Source of the DNA: an uncultured Anaerolineaceae bacterium
GTDB lineage: Bacteria > Chloroflexota > Anaerolineae > Anaerolineales > Anaerolineaceae
Length of the DNA: 5,748 nucleotides
Direction: 5' to 3'
Assembly (NCBI GenBank): GCA_937907495.1
Contig: CALESS010000119.1
Span: 1-5,748 of the forward strand
Positions 3,209 through 5,748 of this stretch are shown piece by piece (the first letter of the stretch is position 1; each line of letters opens with the position of its first letter). The notes below the pieces were generated by a model that searched no databases, was not told the DNA's origin, and worked only from the letters and a program-made list of their open reading frames with translations. The translations under genes and the position numbers were made by a program.

Positions 3209-5748
3209 TCCACCTCGGCCAGAATCTGCCCCAGCAGATTCGCTTCCTCCTCTGGAGTCTGAATTTCGCCATCCAACCAGGCAGCCCGCAACCGCCACAG
3301 TGCCTGGCGGTAAATGGGGCCCGGCTGGATGCCGCGCCTGCGCAGGTCATCTCCGCTGGTATGCGGCTGAACCTGCCGCCAGCGGGTGGCATATTGGTTG
3401 AGCATTTCAACTTCCTGCGGATTTGCAAGAAGCAGGGAAAGGACGAACAACAACGGCAGGGGCTCGTTCTGCAAAGCCGCCACCACCTGGCTGGGCCGTG
3501 CCTCATGGAGGGCTGCCAGCTTTTGTCGCAGCGGTTCCGCGGCCATCACCGCTGATTGCATGGATTGGTTGAGGCGCAAACGCTCCGCTACCTCACCCGC
3601 CTTTTCCGCCGGGAGTAACGCCAGCCAGGCCAGGTAGGCCAACGCCTTGCGCAACTCCAGGCTGCCCATCCTCTCCGGCAGGTCCCAAGCGGCAGGCAAT
3701 TCTCCCTCAAGCACGCGAGAGATGGCCTCTGCCAGCCGCGGCTCCCACCCCAGTTCCGGGTGAATGGCCGCGAGCAGGCCCAGGCTCTGCAAGCGTGCCA
3801 TCATCGGCAGGGCTTGCTTTTCCGCCAGGATGAGATTAAGTTCGTGGCGCAACCGATCACCGGAGACCTGGCGCACCAACGGACGGGCTTCCTCCAGCAA
3901 TTGCAGGGTGCGAGGCTCAATGCGGAAGCCAAAGCGCTGCTCAAAGCGCACCGCCCGCATCATCCGGGTGGGGTCATCCACAAACGAGAGGGAATGAAGC
4001 ACCCTCACCAGGCCGTTTTTCAGATCGCCCAGGCCGCCCCAGTAATCGTAGAGGTCACCGTAATGCCGGCCATCCAGCCGCAGAGCCAGGGTGTTAATGG
4101 TGAAATCCCGGCGGTGCAGGTCAAGCTTAATACTGCTGCGCTCCACCGTGGGCAGGGCAGTCGGACGGTCATAAAACTCGGTGCGGGCGCTGATCAAATC
4201 CAGGAATTCGGGCAGATCCACCACCGCCGGGCCTTCAATTGTCGCATCCGGAGCGGATAACTGTGCCGCCAGTTGAACCGTAATCTCGCGGATATCCCAT
4301 TTGGCTGTGCCAAACTGGCGGTGAACGACCAACTGCCCGCCAAACTTTGATTGCAATTGACCGGCAAGTGCAACCGCATCCCCCTCCACCACCACGTCAA
4401 AATCCAGTCCGGGGCGTTCCAAAATCAAATCCCGCACAAAGCCACCCACAATATAGGCCGCCATTCGCCGCTCATGCGCCAGCCCGGCAATCGTCTTGAG
4501 CAGAGCCAGGCGGACCGGGGGCAAAGCCGACTCCAAACGGATGGAAAGATTCATCCGTCCTGGCAGGGCTGCCAGCGGTGCGCCGTCCATTATTTTCAGC
4601 AAATCGGTGCGGGTGACGATGCCCACCACCTGCCCGCCTTCATCCACCACCGGGATCTGCCCCCAACCGCTGACAGCCATGAGCTGGCGCAGTTCTTCCA
4701 GGGTGGCATCCGGGCGGATGGTCACACTGCCGGCTTCCATCAGGCTGGCGGCAGGCAGGTTGAGCTTATGGCTCAGGGCTCGGTCCACCGCGCGGCGGGT
4801 GAGCAGCCCGATAACCCGTCCATCTTGCAGCACCGGGAAGCCCTCATAGCCGTAGCGCTGCATCAACTCGCCCGCTTGCCGGGCGGTAATATCCGGCTGT
4901 AACATGCGCGGCTGCTGAGACATGATCTTTGCAACCGTCACTTCCGGCTGGATCAGCTTGCCCAGGCAGGACAGTAACTCCCGGGAGGTTTGCTGCAGGG
5001 CTTCGGCAGCCCCGCCGGCGCTCTCCTGGGTTGGATGGATGAGTGCGGCTGCCGCCCGTTCATGCCCGCCTCCCCCGAAATGCGCCGCCACGCGGGCGAC
5101 GTTGATGCGGTCCGTGGTGGAGCGCGCCACCAGCCGAATTCCCTCCTCCGTGGCTACCAGCAAGAACAGTGCATCCGGCTCCAGCAGATCGCGCAGTTTG
5201 TGGGCAATGGCAGAAATCTCCTCCGCCATCCCTCCCGCATCTGCCAGGGTCAAAATCACCTGCTGACCATGGATGGTGTGGGATTCCGCTGCCGCCAGCA
5301 GTTGATCATATAAACTGCGTTGTTCGTCAGAGAGCGGCGGGTTGAGGTACTCGGAAGCAATGCGCAAGCTGGCGCCATTTTCCAACAGGTAGGCGGCGGC
5401 GCGCACGTCGCGGGCGGTCGTGCTGGCGTAAGTCAGCGAGCCGGTATCTTCATAAATCCCGAGCAGCAGCAAGGTGGCCTGGATAATGCTCAACGAGCCG
5501 TTCTGATCCTGCAAGCCTTCCACCAACAGGGTGGTGCAGCTGCCCAATCGTTCGCCATCCAAGACCCAGTCTGGCGGTAAATCCTCCCGCCGCTGGTGAT
5601 GATCAATAATATGCACCTGCGTTTTTTGGCTGATCCCCTTAATCGTCACCAACGATTGAGTATCCACCAGGGTGACGCGTTCGATTTTCCCCGGGGGCAA
5701 TTCGCGGCTATCCACAAAGGGCAGTTCCGAGCCGTATAAGGCGAGGAA
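3205..5748 (-). CDS. tRNA nucleotidyltransferase (CCA- or A-adding) fused to DHH/DHHA1 and two CBS domains; N-terminus beyond window
   Basis: The frame is open to the right edge: 847 residues are visible and the true start lies outside. Numbering here is from the internal Val codon at 5715. A DHH phosphoesterase domain shows VDTQ (17-20), IDHH (37-40) and GIYEDTGSLTY (86-96); its first Asp motif should lie upstream of the window. DHHA1 carries the RNA-contact loop HFGGGGHERAAA (212-223). Two CBS domains follow (about 261-315 and 325-377). The class II nucleotidyltransferase head then has GGFVRD (424-429), metal-binding Asp438 and Asp440 (LDFDVV), RTEFY (511-515), RRDFTINTLA (535-544) and the nucleotide-template motif DDPTR (580-584), with RLRHE (621-625) in the neck. 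The enzyme adds C and A, or only the final A, to tRNA 3' ends; this architecture matches the Aquifex-type A-adding enzyme as I recall it. All visible key residues are intact. Its stop overlaps the GNAT start (ATGA). The activity is secure, but its nucleotide specificity is not. Confidence 0.93.
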   Translation of the reverse strand, partial: FLALYGSELPFVDSRELPPGKIERVTLVDTQSLVTIKGISQKTQVHIIDHHQRREDLPPDWVLDGERLGSCTTLLVEGLQDQNGSLSIIQATLLLLGIYEDTGSLTYASTTARDVRAAAYLLENGASLRIASEYLNPPLSDEQRSLYDQLLAAAESHTIHGQQVILTLADAGGMAEEISAIAHKLRDLLEPDALFLLVATEEGIRLVARSTTDRINVARVAAHFGGGGHERAAAALIHPTQESAGGAAEALQQTSRELLSCLGKLIQPEVTVAKIMSQQPRMLQPDITARQAGELMQRYGYEGFPVLQDGRVIGLLTRRAVDRALSHKLNLPAASLMEAGSVTIRPDATLEELRQLMAVSGWGQIPVVDEGGQVVGIVTRTDLLKIMDGAPLAALPGRMNLSIRLESALPPVRLALLKTIAGLAHERRMAAYIVGGFVRDLILERPGLDFDVVVEGDAVALAGQLQSKFGGQLVVHRQFGTAKWDIREITVQLAAQLSAPDATIEGPAVVDLPEFLDLISARTEFYDRPTALPTVERSSIKLDLHRRDFTINTLALRLDGRHYGDLYDYWGGLGDLKNGLVRVLHSLSFVDDPTRMMRAVRFEQRFGFRIEPRTLQLLEEARPLVRQVSGDRLRHELNLILAEKQALPMMARLQSLGLLAAIHPELGWEPRLAEAISRVLEGELPAAWDLPERMGSLELRKALAYLAWLALLPAEKAGEVAERLRLNQSMQSAVMAAEPLRQKLAALHEARPSQVVAALQNEPLPLLFVLSLLLANPQEVEMLNQYATRWRQVQPHTSGDDLRRRGIQPGPIYRQALWRLRAAWLDGEIQTPEEEANLLGQILAEVE
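3209..3216 (-). promoter_or_regulatory. ribosome binding site for the GNAT gene inside the nucleotidyltransferase 3' end
   Basis: On the minus strand GAGGTGGA (3216-3209) directly precedes the ATG at 3208, leaving four bases between GAGG and the start. With the ATGA overlap at 3208-3205 it supports translational coupling to the upstream gene and rules out the longer start at 3298. Confidence 0.7.

Noticed and set aside
3209..3298. Longer GNAT start at 3298
   Set aside because: The added residues are low-complexity and overlap another frame of the nucleotidyltransferase; the ATG at 3208 has a ribosome site and ATGA overlap.
3760..4260. 166-residue plus-strand open frame antisense to the nucleotidyltransferase
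   Set aside because: It is a Gln/His-rich mirror frame of a conserved gene in GC-rich DNA with no domain or ribosome site; the same applies to the plus-strand frames at 4351-4902, 4922-5266 and 4990-5313.
5713..5715. GTG at 5715 as start of the nucleotidyltransferase
   Set aside because: The frame stays open to the window edge and the upstream codons read FLALYGSELPF, which continues the DHH domain, so the GTG is an internal Val.
1..5748. CRISPR array, tRNA/rRNA gene, insertion sequence or phage element
   Set aside because: No spaced direct repeats, cloverleaf-like segments, transposase motifs or terminal repeats were seen; the window is almost entirely coding with ordinary housekeeping-type genes.

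Overview
The window holds six protein-coding genes on both strands, tightly packed, GC-rich and with no sign of mobile DNA. The gene set suggests a Chloroflexota bacterium, most likely Anaerolineae-like. The reasons are a very long tRNA nucleotidyltransferase fused to DHH, DHHA1 and two CBS domains, an EF-G-2-type GTPase, a small methyltransferase of a type I associate with that phylum, and short lipoproteins with Pro/Thr-rich linkers. This assignment rests on recalled family resemblance, not on a search.

Left part (1-602): the first 105 codons of an EF-G-like GTPase run leftward out of the window, driven by a near-consensus sigma-70-type promoter (TTGACA, 17 bp, TAGAAT). The roughly 290-bp divergent intergenic region also holds an 8-bp GC-rich inverted repeat and, on the plus strand, a TACAAT box ahead of the next gene.

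Middle (603-2663, plus strand): a TTG-started lipoprotein with WD40-like propeller repeats is followed, after a 52-nt gap containing a small hairpin, by a class I SAM methyltransferase and a second small lipoprotein of unknown function. The methyltransferase and second lipoprotein overlap by ATGA and probably form an operon. The methyltransferase seems to be leaderless: its -10-like TACAAT box lies six bases before the ATG and no Shine-Dalgarno sequence is present.

Right part (2660-5748, minus strand): a DHH-DHHA1-CBS-CBS-tRNA nucleotidyltransferase, whose N-terminus lies beyond the right edge, overlaps by ATGA with a GNAT-family acetyltransferase. The GNAT gene meets the small lipoprotein gene head-on, and their stop codons share four bases (CTAA). 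An imperfect palindrome spans this junction and is followed on the plus strand by a short T run.

Functionally, the minus-strand genes point to translation and tRNA 3'-end maintenance, while the plus-strand group encodes two envelope-anchored proteins and a methyltransferase with unknown substrate. I do not see a clear new defence, mobile or biosynthetic system. The points most worth checking are the leaderless and shared promoter architecture, the embedded convergent terminator candidate, the switch-region substitutions in the EF-G-like protein, and the multidomain nucleotidyltransferase.
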